Of a DNA stretch of 64,000 bases, positions 19,003 through 29,303 are shown in pieces. The notes below the pieces were generated by a model, which saw only the letters and a list, made by a program, of their open reading frames with translations, ran no database searches and was not told where the DNA came from. A program made the translations under genes and the position numbers. The stretch is from Terriglobales bacterium. GTDB lineage: Bacteria; Acidobacteriota; Terriglobia; Terriglobales; Acidobacteriaceae. The stretch covers positions 1-64,000 of the forward strand of contig JACPNP010000018.1 of assembly GCA_016185365.1 (NCBI GenBank), given 5' to 3'. Positions within the stretch are counted from its first letter, which is position 1, and each line of letters opens with the position of its first letter.

Positions 19003-19290
19003 TCAGTTGGACGGTTCCCCGGTCACGAACTCGACACCAAGGACCGGGCCGGCCACGTGGCGGACGATCACATCGATGGTGTTCGAGGTCTGGGCCTTTG
19101 GCTCCATGATGGTGACACGGATCTGGTCTCCCACTTTGACCGATGCCGCGACCGCGGCAGATCCGCCTGTGATCTGCATCCCCCCGCCTCCGGCGAGTAC
19201 GACCTTTCCCAGTTCCCGGCCGTTTGCATCCACGGCGATCGCGTCTTCGGAAAGTTGCAGGCGCGGGAATTGACGGCGCTCGAGCGACAT
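19003..19290 (-). CDS. PilZ-like domain protein
   Basis: ERRQFPRLQLSEDAIAVDANGRELGKVV...LGVEFV. Confidence 0.6.
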   Translation of the reverse strand: MSLERRQFPRLQLSEDAIAVDANGRELGKVVLAGGGGMQITGGSAAVAASVKVGDQIRVTIMEPKAQTSNTIDVIVRHVAGPVLGVEFVTGEPSN

Positions 19291-20471
19291 TACTTGCCTC
19301 CCAGCACCAGCTTGGCGATGGTATTCAATTGCATGTTCGAGGTGCCTTCGTAGATCTTGCCGATCTTGGCGTCGCGGAAATATTTCTCCACCGGATAGTC
19401 CTTCACGAAGCCGTAGCCGCCGTAGACTTCCACCGCCAGTGAGCAGACGCGCTCGGCCACCTGCGAGGTGAACAGCTTGGTCATGGCCGCTTCCTTGACG
19501 AAGTTCATGCCGGCGTCCTTCATGCGCGCGGCGTTGTAGACCATCATGCGCGCGGCTTCCAATTCGGTCGCCGCCTGTGCCAGCTGGAACTGCACGCCCT
19601 GAAAGTCAGCCACTGCCTTTCCGAACTGCTTGCGCTCCTGCGCATATCTGGCGGCGTGTTCCCAAGCGCCGCGGGCCATGCCCACCATCTGCGCGCCGAT
19701 GCCGATGCGGCCCTCATTCAGCGTCTCGATGGCGATCTTGTAGCCCTTGCCGGGTTCGCCCAGCACGTTCTCCGCCGGGACTTTGCAATCCTCCAGGATC
19801 AGTTCGCACGTGGAACTGGCGCGGATGCCGAGCTTGTCTTCTTTCTTGCCGACGGCGAAGCCGGGGAAGTCCTTTTCCACCAGGAACGCCGTGATGCCTT
19901 TATATCCAGCGGAAGCATCCAGCGTTGCGAACAGGATGAACAAGCCGGCTTCTTTCCCGTTCGTGATCCAGAGCTTGCGGCCATTCAAGACGTAATGATC
20001 GCCCTTGTTCTCCGCTTTCGTTGCCAGAGCGAACGCATCGGAACCCGAGCCCGCCTCGCTCAGCGCGTACGCGCCCACTGTGTCCGTCGCCATCTTGGGC
20101 AAATACTTCTTCTTTTGCGCTTCACTGGCCCAGCGAACCAGAGCGTTGATACAGAGGGTGTTTTGTACGTCCACGATCACGCCCGCGGAGGCGTCCACGC
20201 GGCTGATCTCCTCCACGGCGAGGATAGCTTCGAAGAACGTTCCACCACCGCCGCCGTATTGCTCCGGGATCTCAATGCTCATGAGTCCGAGCTGGAAGAA
20301 CTGCTCGATCAATCCATGGTCGAAGACCTGGCTCTCGTCCATCTCGCGTACCAGCGGGCGGATCTTCTCATCGGCGAACTGGCGGATGTTGTCCCGGAAC
20401 AGATGCTCGTCCTCGGAAATAGCGGTCAGGGGCATGACAGGCGGGGTCTTCGTGAGGGTAACGTCAGGCAT
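19290..20471 (-). CDS. Acyl-CoA dehydrogenase
   Basis: YALSEAGSGSDAFAL, LNGRKLWITNG, VYGGYGFVKDYPVEKYFRDAKIGKIYEGTSNMQ. Confidence 0.95.
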   Translation of the reverse strand: MPDVTLTKTPPVMPLTAISEDEHLFRDNIRQFADEKIRPLVREMDESQVFDHGLIEQFFQLGLMSIEIPEQYGGGGGTFFEAILAVEEISRVDASAGVIVDVQNTLCINALVRWASEAQKKKYLPKMATDTVGAYALSEAGSGSDAFALATKAENKGDHYVLNGRKLWITNGKEAGLFILFATLDASAGYKGITAFLVEKDFPGFAVGKKEDKLGIRASSTCELILEDCKVPAENVLGEPGKGYKIAIETLNEGRIGIGAQMVGMARGAWEHAARYAQERKQFGKAVADFQGVQFQLAQAATELEAARMMVYNAARMKDAGMNFVKEAAMTKLFTSQVAERVCSLAVEVYGGYGFVKDYPVEKYFRDAKIGKIYEGTSNMQLNTIAKLVLGGK

Positions 20472-20549
20472 GGATGAAAAACCTCTGCGAACGCGGGATT
20501 CAGGGGGTGAACCAATGATTTTAGCATCCGGCGCGTGGCCGGGAGGCGG

Positions 20550-21434
20550 CTAAACGCCGCGGGCGACGATCTTGAGACCGTCTTCACTCAGGATCTTCTT
20601 GATCTGTTGTTTGGCATGGTTGAACCAGGGGCCATTCTGGTCCAGCTTGATGTAGGCCTGCCAATGGCTGAGGGCTTTGCGCGGCAGCTTGAGCTTTTCG
20701 AAGGCCAGGGCGACGTTGTAATGCGCGTCCGCATAGGTGGGCGTAAGCATGATGGCGGTCTGGTAGGCGCGGATCGCTTCCGGCAGCCGGCCGGTCTCAT
20801 CCAGCACATTGCCCAGATCGAAATAGGCCAGGGCATAGCGCGGCTCGGCTTCGATGGCCTTGCGATAATGCGCCTCCGCCCGGCCGAATTCCTGGCGGTT
20901 GTAATAGATCGTGCCCAAGTTGATGAACGCCGCCGCGTGTTGTGGTTCCAGTTCAAGGACCTTCTCGTAGGCGGCGATGGCTTCCGTCTGCGTGGCGATA
21001 TCGTCCTCAAGGGCCACGCCCCGGGCGAAGAGTTCGACCACGGTATCGGGATCCGGTTGGCGCATCGGCGAATCCACCACCAGAAGCCGGTTGCCCCGGG
21101 CGACGAAATCGAAGACATACTGTCCCGAGACCGGTTCCACCGCCTTGCCGTGATGGCGGAAGGCCACGCGCCGTCCGGCCGGGACCACGCTGGCTTCCAG
21201 CAGAGGGTTGGTCATCCCGGAGGCCAGCTTCATCTCTTCGAGCGATTTCAGGATCACGGCGGAACGCACCCGCTTGGCGCGCAGGTCGCGCAGGGCTTTC
21301 AAGGAGAGGAGGTCGAAAAAGGAAAAGGATGCTTGCATGGGAAACAGGCCAGCCCGTTCCCAACCTTGCATCTGGCGGTTTGTGATGCGCAAAATGCGCA
21401 GGACGTCGGTTCTATCGTATTGGGTCACAGCCAT
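20550..21434 (-). CDS. MerR-type HTH protein with C-terminal TPR repeats
   Basis: N-term DVLRILRITNRQMQGWERAGLF; C-term AAAFINLGTIYYNRQEFGRAEAHYRKAIEAEPRYALAYFDLGNVL. Confidence 0.8.
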   Translation of the reverse strand: MAVTQYDRTDVLRILRITNRQMQGWERAGLFPMQASFSFFDLLSLKALRDLRAKRVRSAVILKSLEEMKLASGMTNPLLEASVVPAGRRVAFRHHGKAVEPVSGQYVFDFVARGNRLLVVDSPMRQPDPDTVVELFARGVALEDDIATQTEAIAAYEKVLELEPQHAAAFINLGTIYYNRQEFGRAEAHYRKAIEAEPRYALAYFDLGNVLDETGRLPEAIRAYQTAIMLTPTYADAHYNVALAFEKLKLPRKALSHWQAYIKLDQNGPWFNHAKQQIKKILSEDGLKIVARGV

Positions 21435-21571
21435 AGTTAACTGCTTGCAACGAAAGAACGTTCGAGCTATTCACCACCAAAACCATTATGGGGAACCACG
21501 GAAGGGAATAGCAAGCGAAAAAACAGTGCGCTTGTGGAAAACATGACTACCTTGATACCTCCCGATCGCTT

Positions 21572-21608
21572 CCAATCGCGCGCGCAGAGCGCAGCGCGCG
21601 GCGATTGG
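21572..21608. repeat. Long GC-rich inverted repeat just upstream of tRNA-Thr
   Basis: CCAATCGCGCGCGC ... GCGCGCGGCGATTGG, ~14-bp stem with one bulge. Confidence 0.6.
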
Positions 21609-21643
21609 TCGATGATTTTAGCGTGATAAAATCGAAGGAGTGG

Positions 21644-21719
<76 letters not shown>

Positions 21720-21803
21720 GATCGTCCCTCCAAAGTCATTTTCCTCGCCTAGATCACACATTACTTATCAGCACAGACTGATCCAATATTTCCTATAGTG
21801 TGC

Positions 21804-21830
21804 AAAAAAAGCCGCCCTTGCGGGCGGCTT
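21804..21830 (-). terminator. Intrinsic terminator of the PEP-CTERM gene
   Basis: Minus strand AAGCCGCCCGCAAGGGCGGCTTTTTTT. Confidence 0.85.
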
Positions 21831-21863
21831 GCACAGGAGCGTGCGATGGAGACTAGAAAATGC

Positions 21864-22535
21864 CTATTTCTTGATACGGCGGCGGACGAAGCGGCCGGCG
21901 CCGATCAGGCCCGTGCCGAGCAGGGCCATGCTGGCCGGCTCCGGGACCGGGGGACGATCCTTCACCAGGTCCGAAGAGATGCCGAACATGTTGTTGAACT
22001 CGCAGGTGGTAGTCGACGCCGCCTTCTTGGTCGCCTTGGTGGTGGTGCACACGTTGTCACCGAAGCGCGCTTGCAGGTGTGGCGGATCGAGGAGCACGCC
22101 GCCCGGTTGCAAGGTGATCAGGAAGGTGAAGCTGAAGGTCCCGCCATTGGCGCCCACACCAAGGCCGTTATTCGGGACTGCGGTTGCTTCGACGCAGCCG
22201 AAGCCGTTGTCCTGGCCGCCGCAACCATTTGCGCTGGCATTGCCTAACTGGAAGTTCCAGGGATCGCCGCCAGAGGGGCCGGTGCCGGTGATGCCGTCGA
22301 TCTTGTCCGACGTCTTGATGGCAATGGCCCAAAGATAATTCCCGGGACCGGTGTACGTGGCGGTATTCACTGTCAGTGTGTATTCGTACTGATTCGGGGT
22401 GGCGGTCGGGCCGACCAGGGTCAGGGTGAATTGGGCGTTGTTGGTCAGCGTCCCGCTCAGGCTCCAGGAATCCCCGTAGCCCGCGGTCAGCGAGGCCAAC
22501 AGGATAAGGGTAAGGATTGCTAATTTCTTGCTCAC
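21864..22535 (-). CDS. PEP-CTERM sorting domain protein
   Basis: Signal peptide; C-term VPEPASMALLGTGLIGAGRFVRRRIKK. Confidence 0.9.
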   Translation of the reverse strand: MSKKLAILTLILLASLTAGYGDSWSLSGTLTNNAQFTLTLVGPTATPNQYEYTLTVNTATYTGPGNYLWAIAIKTSDKIDGITGTGPSGGDPWNFQLGNASANGCGGQDNGFGCVEATAVPNNGLGVGANGGTFSFTFLITLQPGGVLLDPPHLQARFGDNVCTTTKATKKAASTTTCEFNNMFGISSDLVKDRPPVPEPASMALLGTGLIGAGRFVRRRIKK

Positions 22536-22618
22536 GCTCGTCTCCGATCGAGCTCCGATCGATGTGGCCTCGGTGTCTCGTAACTGATTGGAGTGTAGGG
22601 TGGTTACGGGAATGCCAC

Positions 22619-22655
22619 AATGTCACGCAAGTAATCGCATAGTAACTTGGGGTAA
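22619..22655. promoter_or_regulatory. Motif upstream of the PEP-CTERM gene, shared with 1130-1166
   Basis: AATGTCACGCAAGTAATCGCATAGTAACTTGGGGTAA, 84-120 bp upstream of the start codon. Confidence 0.5.
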
Positions 22656-22736
22656 TGCGGTGAAGAAACTCGGGGCAGGAAAAATGGGTGGTATGGAAGT
22701 GGGACGAGGCCGCGCTCACGGCCCCTTCCGGTGCTT

Positions 22737-23042
22737 TTATCCGCACTTGTCGCAGCGGTGACGGGACGCCAGGAACCATCCGGCAGCCAATCCGAGCGCC
22801 GCGCCAACGAACCCGGCGGCCGCAGTCGCCGTCAAGGGATGTTGCTTGATCTCATGTCGCGTGTCCTCAATGGCATCTTCCGTCACCTGGCGCACCCCTC
22901 GCGCGCCCCGAGCGGTCGCATCCAACGCCGCTTCCGTGTTCCGGGCCACGTCTTCCTTCATCCGGGCCGCACGATCCAGCAACTCCACACCTGTCACTTT
23001 CACATCGTCGGCCATATTGCGTGTCATGTTTGCGAGATTCAT
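22737..23042 (-). CDS. Small DUF883/YqjD-like protein with C-terminal TM
   Basis: Amphipathic helix, then TATAAAGFVGAALGLAAGWFLASR. Confidence 0.6.
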   Translation of the reverse strand: MNLANMTRNMADDVKVTGVELLDRAARMKEDVARNTEAALDATARGARGVRQVTEDAIEDTRHEIKQHPLTATAAAGFVGAALGLAAGWFLASRHRCDKCG

Positions 23043-23202
23043 AAAGACCTCCTCCAAGCACTATCAGTCGAACACCGGGCCTGCATGCCGGGTATGACTC
23101 CGGTCACAATGGAGTGTGACGCCAGGTCTCAGTCCACGCACCCCCATCCGTCAGGAGTCGTTTTCATTTATCCTTCTCCCGCCGGTCCCATAGGGAAAAA
23201 TT

Positions 23203-26200
23203 ATGAATGCTCGCCGGGCCTTCATTCTCGCCTTCGTCCTGATCAGCTTGTCCGCCTTCGCTCAGCAATTCGATCCCCGCTTATATGAAGACATGCGCTG
23301 GCGGATGATCGGACCGTTCCGCGCCGGGCGCACGGTCGCGGCGGCCGGCATCCCATCGCAGCCCAATGTGTTTTACGTGGGTGTGGTCAATGGCGGGGTA
23401 TGGAAAACAACGGACGCAGGGCGCACCTGGAACCCGATTTTTGACAACCAGCCCACCCAGTCGATCGGCGCGCTAGCGATTGTGCCGTCGAACCCGGACA
23501 TCATGTACGTCGGCTCCGGAGAGGGATTGCAACGCCCCGACCTGGCCACCGGCGACGGGATCTACAAATCCATGGATGGAGGCCGGACTTGGACGCACCT
23601 GGGCCTGCGCGACGGCTGGCAGATCGGGCAGATCCTCATCGATCCCAAGGACCCGAACCGACTGTTCGTCTCCGTGCTTGGACATCCCTATGGCCCGAAC
23701 AATGAACGCGGCGTCTACCGCTCAGTGGACGGCGGGCAGAGTTTTGAGCCGATCCTCTTCAAGGATGAGAACACCGGCGTCAGTGACATCGCCTTCGAGC
23801 CGGGCAATCCGCAGGTTATCTACGCCATGTTGTGGGCGGGGCGGCGTCCGCCGTGGTCGGTCGGAAGCGGGTTCAACGGTCCCGGCAGCGGACTGTTCAA
23901 GACCTCCGACGGCGGCGCGACCTGGAAGCAACTCAGCAAGGGATTGCCCACCTGGGACGACGGCCTGGGCCGCATCGGCATCGCCATTGCACCGACCGAC
24001 CCAAAGCGAATCTATGCGCTGGTGGACGCCGGGAAAAAGACCGGGCTTTACCGCTCTGATGATGCCGGCGAAAGCTGGACGCTGATGAACTCCGAGGAGC
24101 GGATCGCAGGCCGGGGTTCGGATTTCGCTGTGCTCCGCGTCCATCCGCAGAACAAGGACATTTTTTACATCTGCAACACCGCGGCGTACATCTCCCGCGA
24201 CGGCGGCAAGACTTACATCGCGTTCAAGGGCGCGCCCGGCGGTGATGATTACCATAATCTCTGGATCAATCCTGACAATCCGGACATCATGCTTTTCGCG
24301 ACCGATCAGGGCGCGACCGTCAGTGTGAACGGCGGCCAGACCTGGAGCAGCTGGTACAACCAGCCGACCGCGCAGTTCTACCACGTGATCACGGACAACG
24401 AGTGGCCCTACTGGGTCTATGGCGGGCAGCAAGAGAGCGGCAGCGTTGGCACCAGCAGCCGCGGCGATTCCGGCGCCATCACCTTTCGCGATTGGTATCC
24501 CGTGGGCGTGGAGGAGTACGGATATGTCGCGCCGGACCCGCTGAATCCCAACTTGATCTACGGCGGCAAAGGCACGGTGTTCGACCGCCGTACCATGCAG
24601 ACCCGAGACGTCTCGCCGCATGTGCTGCGCACCGGCAAGTACCGCTACAACCGCACGGCGCCGATCCTTTTCCACCCGGCGGACCCGCACACCCTGTTGC
24701 TCGGTTCCAGCGTACTCTTCAAGACCGTGAATGGGGGCGAGGATTGGGACATCATCAGCCCGGAGCTGGGGCGCGAGGACCCGGGAATCCCGGCAAATCT
24801 GGGGATCTTCGCCGCGCTTGACCCGCTGAAAGGGAAGCGCCGCGGTGTGATCTACTCGCTGGCGCCGTCGCCGCTCGATGTGGACCTGATCTGGGCCGGC
24901 ACCGATGACGGCTATGTGCAGGTGACGCGCGACGGCGGGAAGACCTGGCGGAATGTCACTCCGCCGGAACTGACGCCATGGAGCAAGATCGCGCAGATGG
25001 ATGCCGGGCACTTCGACAAAGACACCGCATATATCGCCGTGAATCGCTTCCGCTTGGACGACCTGAGCGCCTACATCTACCGCACGCATGACGGCGGCAA
25101 GACCTGGCAGAAGGTGACGGCGGGTATCCCGGACAACGCCGCCGTGAATGCCGTGCGCGAGGACCCGGTGCGCAAGGGCCTGCTTTTTGCCGGCACGGAG
25201 CGCGCCATCTGGGTCTCGCTTGACGATGGAGATCACTGGCAGTCACTTCAGTTAAATCTGCCTCCCACCTCCATGCGCGATCTGGTGGTGCATAACGACG
25301 ACATCGTGGTGGGCACGCACGGACGCTCGTTCTGGATTCTGGATGACATCACACCGTTGCGGCAGATCACGGATGAAGTCGCAAATGCGGATGCCTTCCT
25401 CTACAAGCCGCAGGCCACCGTGCGCGCCCGGCGCAGTCTCAATACCGACACTCCGCTGCCGCCGGAAGAACCTGCGGGCAAGAATCCGCCCGATGGCGCC
25501 ATCCTGGATTACTGGCTCAAAGCCGATACACCCGGCCCGATGACGCTCGAGATCTGGGACAGCAAAGGCGGCCTGGTGCGTCGCTTCGCCAGCACCGACC
25601 CTCCCGAGCTGATGTTGGAGGGTGTGCCGGTGCCGGCATTCTGGGTGCGTCCGCCACAGATACTTTCCACCGCCGCCGGCATGCACCGTTTTGTGTGGGA
25701 CCTGCATTATCCGCCGCCGGCCGTGTTGGAGTTCGAGTATCCCATCTCCGCCGTGCCCCACGACACACCCCGCTGGCCGCAGGGACCAAGTGCGGTCCCA
25801 GGCGAATACACCGTGAAGCTGACTGTGGGCGGACGTTCTTTCACCCAGCCGCTGACGATCAAAATGGATCCGCGGGTGAAGACACCGCCCGAGGGACTGG
25901 CCGCCCAGTTCGAATTGCTGCGCAAGATCAATGCCGCCTTGCGCGTGGACCACGAGTCTTTGATGGACGTGCGCGCTGTCCGCATCCTGTTGAAGTCAGC
26001 ACGGGAGAAGACCAAGGCCTCGAATGTAGAACTCGTGAAGGCCATCGACACCCTGGATGCTGCGCTCTCATCCCTCGAGTCCGGGCGAACCGGGGCCGGC
26101 TATGCCGCGGAGGGACTGGAGAAGCTGAATGGACGTCTGCGCAGCCTGATCGAGGTGGTGGATTCATCCGACGTGGCGCCGACCAAGCAGGCCGTCGCCG

Positions 26201-26334
26201 TCTATGACGAGGTGCAACAGGCCGTGGACTCGCTGGTCAGCCGCTGGTCTGACTTGAAAGCAAAGGACATTCCCGCGCTGAATGCCCAACTGAAGAAGGC
26301 GCATCTGTCGGCAGTGACGCCACCGGGTCAGTAG
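23203..26334 (+). CDS. Secreted BNR/sortilin-like beta-propeller glycosyl hydrolase-type protein
   Basis: Repeated SxDGGRTW / TTDAGRTW / THDGGKTW motifs, signal peptide. Confidence 0.9.
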   Translation: MNARRAFILAFVLISLSAFAQQFDPRLYEDMRWRMIGPFRAGRTVAAAGIPSQPNVFYVGVVNGGVWKTTDAGRTWNPIFDNQPTQSIGALAIVPSNPDIMYVGSGEGLQRPDLATGDGIYKSMDGGRTWTHLGLRDGWQIGQILIDPKDPNRLFVSVLGHPYGPNNERGVYRSVDGGQSFEPILFKDENTGVSDIAFEPGNPQVIYAMLWAGRRPPWSVGSGFNGPGSGLFKTSDGGATWKQLSKGLPTWDDGLGRIGIAIAPTDPKRIYALVDAGKKTGLYRSDDAGESWTLMNSEERIAGRGSDFAVLRVHPQNKDIFYICNTAAYISRDGGKTYIAFKGAPGGDDYHNLWINPDNPDIMLFATDQGATVSVNGGQTWSSWYNQPTAQFYHVITDNEWPYWVYGGQQESGSVGTSSRGDSGAITFRDWYPVGVEEYGYVAPDPLNPNLIYGGKGTVFDRRTMQTRDVSPHVLRTGKYRYNRTAPILFHPADPHTLLLGSSVLFKTVNGGEDWDIISPELGREDPGIPANLGIFAALDPLKGKRRGVIYSLAPSPLDVDLIWAGTDDGYVQVTRDGGKTWRNVTPPELTPWSKIAQMDAGHFDKDTAYIAVNRFRLDDLSAYIYRTHDGGKTWQKVTAGIPDNAAVNAVREDPVRKGLLFAGTERAIWVSLDDGDHWQSLQLNLPPTSMRDLVVHNDDIVVGTHGRSFWILDDITPLRQITDEVANADAFLYKPQATVRARRSLNTDTPLPPEEPAGKNPPDGAILDYWLKADTPGPMTLEIWDSKGGLVRRFASTDPPELMLEGVPVPAFWVRPPQILSTAAGMHRFVWDLHYPPPAVLEFEYPISAVPHDTPRWPQGPSAVPGEYTVKLTVGGRSFTQPLTIKMDPRVKTPPEGLAAQFELLRKINAALRVDHESLMDVRAVRILLKSAREKTKASNVELVKAIDTLDAALSSLESGRTGAGYAAEGLEKLNGRLRSLIEVVDSSDVAPTKQAVAVYDEVQQAVDSLVSRWSDLKAKDIPALNAQLKKAHLSAVTPPGQ

Positions 26335-26478
26335 AAACGAGGGGCTGAGCGATTCGCTCGGCCCGAATCCCGTCCCCGCGGACGTGTCATTCGCAACCGG
26401 GGCGTTGGGAACTTGCTTACGTTTTGGCGGAGAACGGGTCGAATCACTGAATGGGTCAAACCACTCCTGTGAGGTCCC

Positions 26479-26940
26479 ATGCCTACCTTTACCCTTACCG
26501 TCAATCGTGAGCCGCGCAAGGTGGATGTCGAGCCGGATACGCCCTTGCTCTGGGTGCTGCGCGACGCCCTGCAACTGACCGGCACCAAGTATGGCTGCGG
26601 CGTCGGCGTCTGCGGCGCTTGCACTGTCCATGAAGGCAAGGAAGCGGTCCACGCATGCAGCATCTCGGTCCGGGAAGCGGCGGGCAAGAGCTTCACCACC
26701 ATCGAAGGACTTTCCGCCGCCGGCGATCATCCCTGCCAGAAGGCGTGGGTCGCGGAAGATGTGGCCCAGTGCGGCTACTGCCAGCCGGGCATGATCATGA
26801 CCGCGGCCGCGTTGCTGGCGCGCAAGCCCGATCCGACCGAGGCGGAGATCAACCAGGCCATGTCCGGCTCGGTGTGCCGTTGCGGCACCTACAACCGCAT
26901 GCGCAAGGCGATCCAGCGGGCCGCGCGCGCAGGGAGGTAG
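26479..26940 (+). CDS. (2Fe-2S)-binding protein, isoquinoline 1-oxidoreductase alpha-like
   Basis: [39 protein letters not shown]. Confidence 0.92.
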   Translation: MPTFTLTVNREPRKVDVEPDTPLLWVLRDALQLTGTKYGCGVGVCGACTVHEGKEAVHACSISVREAAGKSFTTIEGLSAAGDHPCQKAWVAEDVAQCGYCQPGMIMTAAALLARKPDPTEAEINQAMSGSVCRCGTYNRMRKAIQRAARAGR

Positions 26941-26942
26941 GC

Positions 26943-29147
26943 ATGAGAGCCACTCGCCGCCAATTCCTCCAGGCCACAGCCGGCGCCGGCACCGGGCTGG
27001 TGCTCGCGTTCCATCTTCCTGATCTGCTCTCCTCCGACAAGCCCTTCGTTTTCGATGCCAACGCGTACATCCGCATCGCCTCCGACAACACCATCACACT
27101 TTTCGCCACGCGCTCAGAGATGGGACAAGGTGTACGCACGAATCTACCCGCTGCCTTGGCGGAGGAGCTTGAGATCAATCTGTCCCAGGTGAAGGTCGAG
27201 CAAGCAGTTCCCGGGCCGCGATTCAAGGGCATCCGTATGCGGACCAGCGGCAGCGGATCCAGCTCCGGCTCATTCACAGCGTTGCGACGCGCGGGCGCCA
27301 GCGCGCGGGAGATGCTGATCGCCGCCGCGGCGAAACGCTGGTCGGTGGATGCGGCCAGTTGTCGAGCGGAGAACGGCGCGGTGTTTCACGCCGCATCCGG
27401 ACGGCTGGCAACATACGGCGAGTTGGCCGAGGACGCGTCGCGCATGCCGGTCCCGGGCGAGCCGAAGCTCAAGGAGCCAAAGGATTTCCGCCTGCTGGGC
27501 AAGCCGCTGCTCCGGCTCGATGGGCCGGCGATCGTCCAGGGCAAGGCGACATACGGATTGGACGCGCGCGTTCCAGGCATGATGTATGCGGTGATGGCGC
27601 GCAGTCCATTCCTAGGCGGCAAGGTGAAGCATTTCGATGGCAGCAAGGCGCTGACGATGTCCGGCGTACGCCATGTTGTGCCCATCAAGAGCGGGATCGC
27701 GACCGGAGTGGCCGTGGTCGCCGATTCGACCTGGCAGGCGATGCGTGCGCGCGACGCGGTCGAGATCGAATGGGAGCCGGGCCCGAACAAAGACTTCGAC
27801 TCGGAGCAGTACATCCGCAAGCTCCAGGCGGCGCACGCGAACGGACGCGCCTATCCGCTGCGCAGCGCCGGCGATGTGAAGCAGGCGCTGGCCAAGGCCG
27901 CCAAGACCCTCGAGGCGGAGTACGAATATCCGCATCAGGTGCATGCGCCGCTCGAGCCCATGAACTGCACGGCGGACGTCCGCGGCGGCAGTTGCGAGAT
28001 CTGGGTGTCGACCCAGACGCCCGAGACCGCGGCCAGCGAGGTCGCGACGATGCTCGGGCTGCCCGCGGAGAAGGTACTGGTACACACGACATTGCTGGGA
28101 GGCGGTTTCGGACGCAGACTGCAATCCGACTTTGTCCATGAAGCCGCGGAGCTTTCGAAGGCCATCGGCAAGCCGGTGCAACTGGTATGGACGCGCACCG
28201 ACGACACGCGCCACGGCTATTTTCAGCCCGCTTCGATCGAGCGCGTGCGCGGCGGGCTGGACGCAAACGGCAAAGTGGTCGCCTGGTGGCACCGCTCCGC
28301 CGATGGCGGGCTTACCGTGCTCGGCCAGCCGTCCGCGGAAGAAAAGAACGACCCGAAGTACTACGCCAACGACGAAGCCCCCTGGGGCAACTTCGACAAT
28401 TTCTATCAATTTCCGAACCACCTGGGAGAGTACATCCCGGTGGAGAATCCGGTGCCCACAGGGCCATGGCGCGCGGTGATGTATCCGGCGACGGTATTCG
28501 CCCGCGAGTCGTTCCTCGACGAGCTGGCCCACGCCGCCGGCCGCGACCCGCTGGAACTGCGGTTGGAACTGGTCCGGGCAAACAAGCCGATCGACATCGG
28601 CAGCTATCACATCGATCTGAACCGTATGGTGCGGGTCCTGGAGGTCGTGCGCGAGAAAGCCGCGTGGGACAAGCCGCTGCCCGCGGAAAAAGGCCGCACC
28701 TGGGGCCGGGGGATCGCGCTCAACATCTACCACGGCAGCAGTTACATCGCCGAGGTGGCGGAGGTGAGCGTGGCCCGTGACCTGAGCGACCTGCGTGTGC
28801 ACCGCATCGTGTGCGTGATCGACTGCGGCTTCGCCATCAATCCGGCCGGGATCGAAGGCCAGGTGGAGAGCGGCATCACCTGGGGACTTTCCGCCACCCT
28901 GCACGGCAAGATCGATTTCCGCAACGGCGGCGCGGTGCAGCGCAACTATCAGGACTGCCGGGTGATGCGCATGGACGAGATGCCGGTGGTCGAGACCCAC
29001 ATCCTGCCCTCAAGTGAGCGTCCGGCGGGCTTTGGGGAGCATCCGGTGCCGCATGTCGCCCCGGCCGTCGCCAATGCCGTGTTCGCGGCGACCGGAAAGC
29101 GCATCCGGCGGTTGCCGATCACACCGGAAGAGATGCGTCGATCGTAA
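26943..29147 (+). CDS. Molybdopterin-binding aldehyde/xanthine dehydrogenase-family subunit (IorB-like), Tat signal
   Basis: MRATRRQFLQATAGAGTG; LGGGFGRRLQSDFVHEA; GIEGQVESGITWGLSATL; PHVAPAVANAVFAATGKRIR. Confidence 0.92.
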   Translation: MRATRRQFLQATAGAGTGLVLAFHLPDLLSSDKPFVFDANAYIRIASDNTITLFATRSEMGQGVRTNLPAALAEELEINLSQVKVEQAVPGPRFKGIRMRTSGSGSSSGSFTALRRAGASAREMLIAAAAKRWSVDAASCRAENGAVFHAASGRLATYGELAEDASRMPVPGEPKLKEPKDFRLLGKPLLRLDGPAIVQGKATYGLDARVPGMMYAVMARSPFLGGKVKHFDGSKALTMSGVRHVVPIKSGIATGVAVVADSTWQAMRARDAVEIEWEPGPNKDFDSEQYIRKLQAAHANGRAYPLRSAGDVKQALAKAAKTLEAEYEYPHQVHAPLEPMNCTADVRGGSCEIWVSTQTPETAASEVATMLGLPAEKVLVHTTLLGGGFGRRLQSDFVHEAAELSKAIGKPVQLVWTRTDDTRHGYFQPASIERVRGGLDANGKVVAWWHRSADGGLTVLGQPSAEEKNDPKYYANDEAPWGNFDNFYQFPNHLGEYIPVENPVPTGPWRAVMYPATVFARESFLDELAHAAGRDPLELRLELVRANKPIDIGSYHIDLNRMVRVLEVVREKAAWDKPLPAEKGRTWGRGIALNIYHGSSYIAEVAEVSVARDLSDLRVHRIVCVIDCGFAINPAGIEGQVESGITWGLSATLHGKIDFRNGGAVQRNYQDCRVMRMDEMPVVETHILPSSERPAGFGEHPVPHVAPAVANAVFAATGKRIRRLPITPEEMRRS

Positions 29148-29303
29148 GAAACGCCGCAGGCCTTCGGCCACAGGCCAAAGTCAATAGCGCAAGTCAAAAC
29201 CAGAATCGAACCACGGATCAGGCCGGATCAAATTCATTTCATCGCAAAGGCACAATGAAGCGCCAAGGAAACTACGCGGCCAAAAATGGCCGTGCTCCCG
29301 ACC

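Noticed and set aside
23722-25236. 504-aa minus-strand ORF inside the BNR protein gene
   Set aside because: Antisense shadow ORF; the plus strand has clear repeated BNR motifs.
27612-29000. 462-aa minus-strand ORF inside the molybdopterin subunit gene
   Set aside because: Antisense shadow ORF of a GC-rich gene, low-complexity composition.
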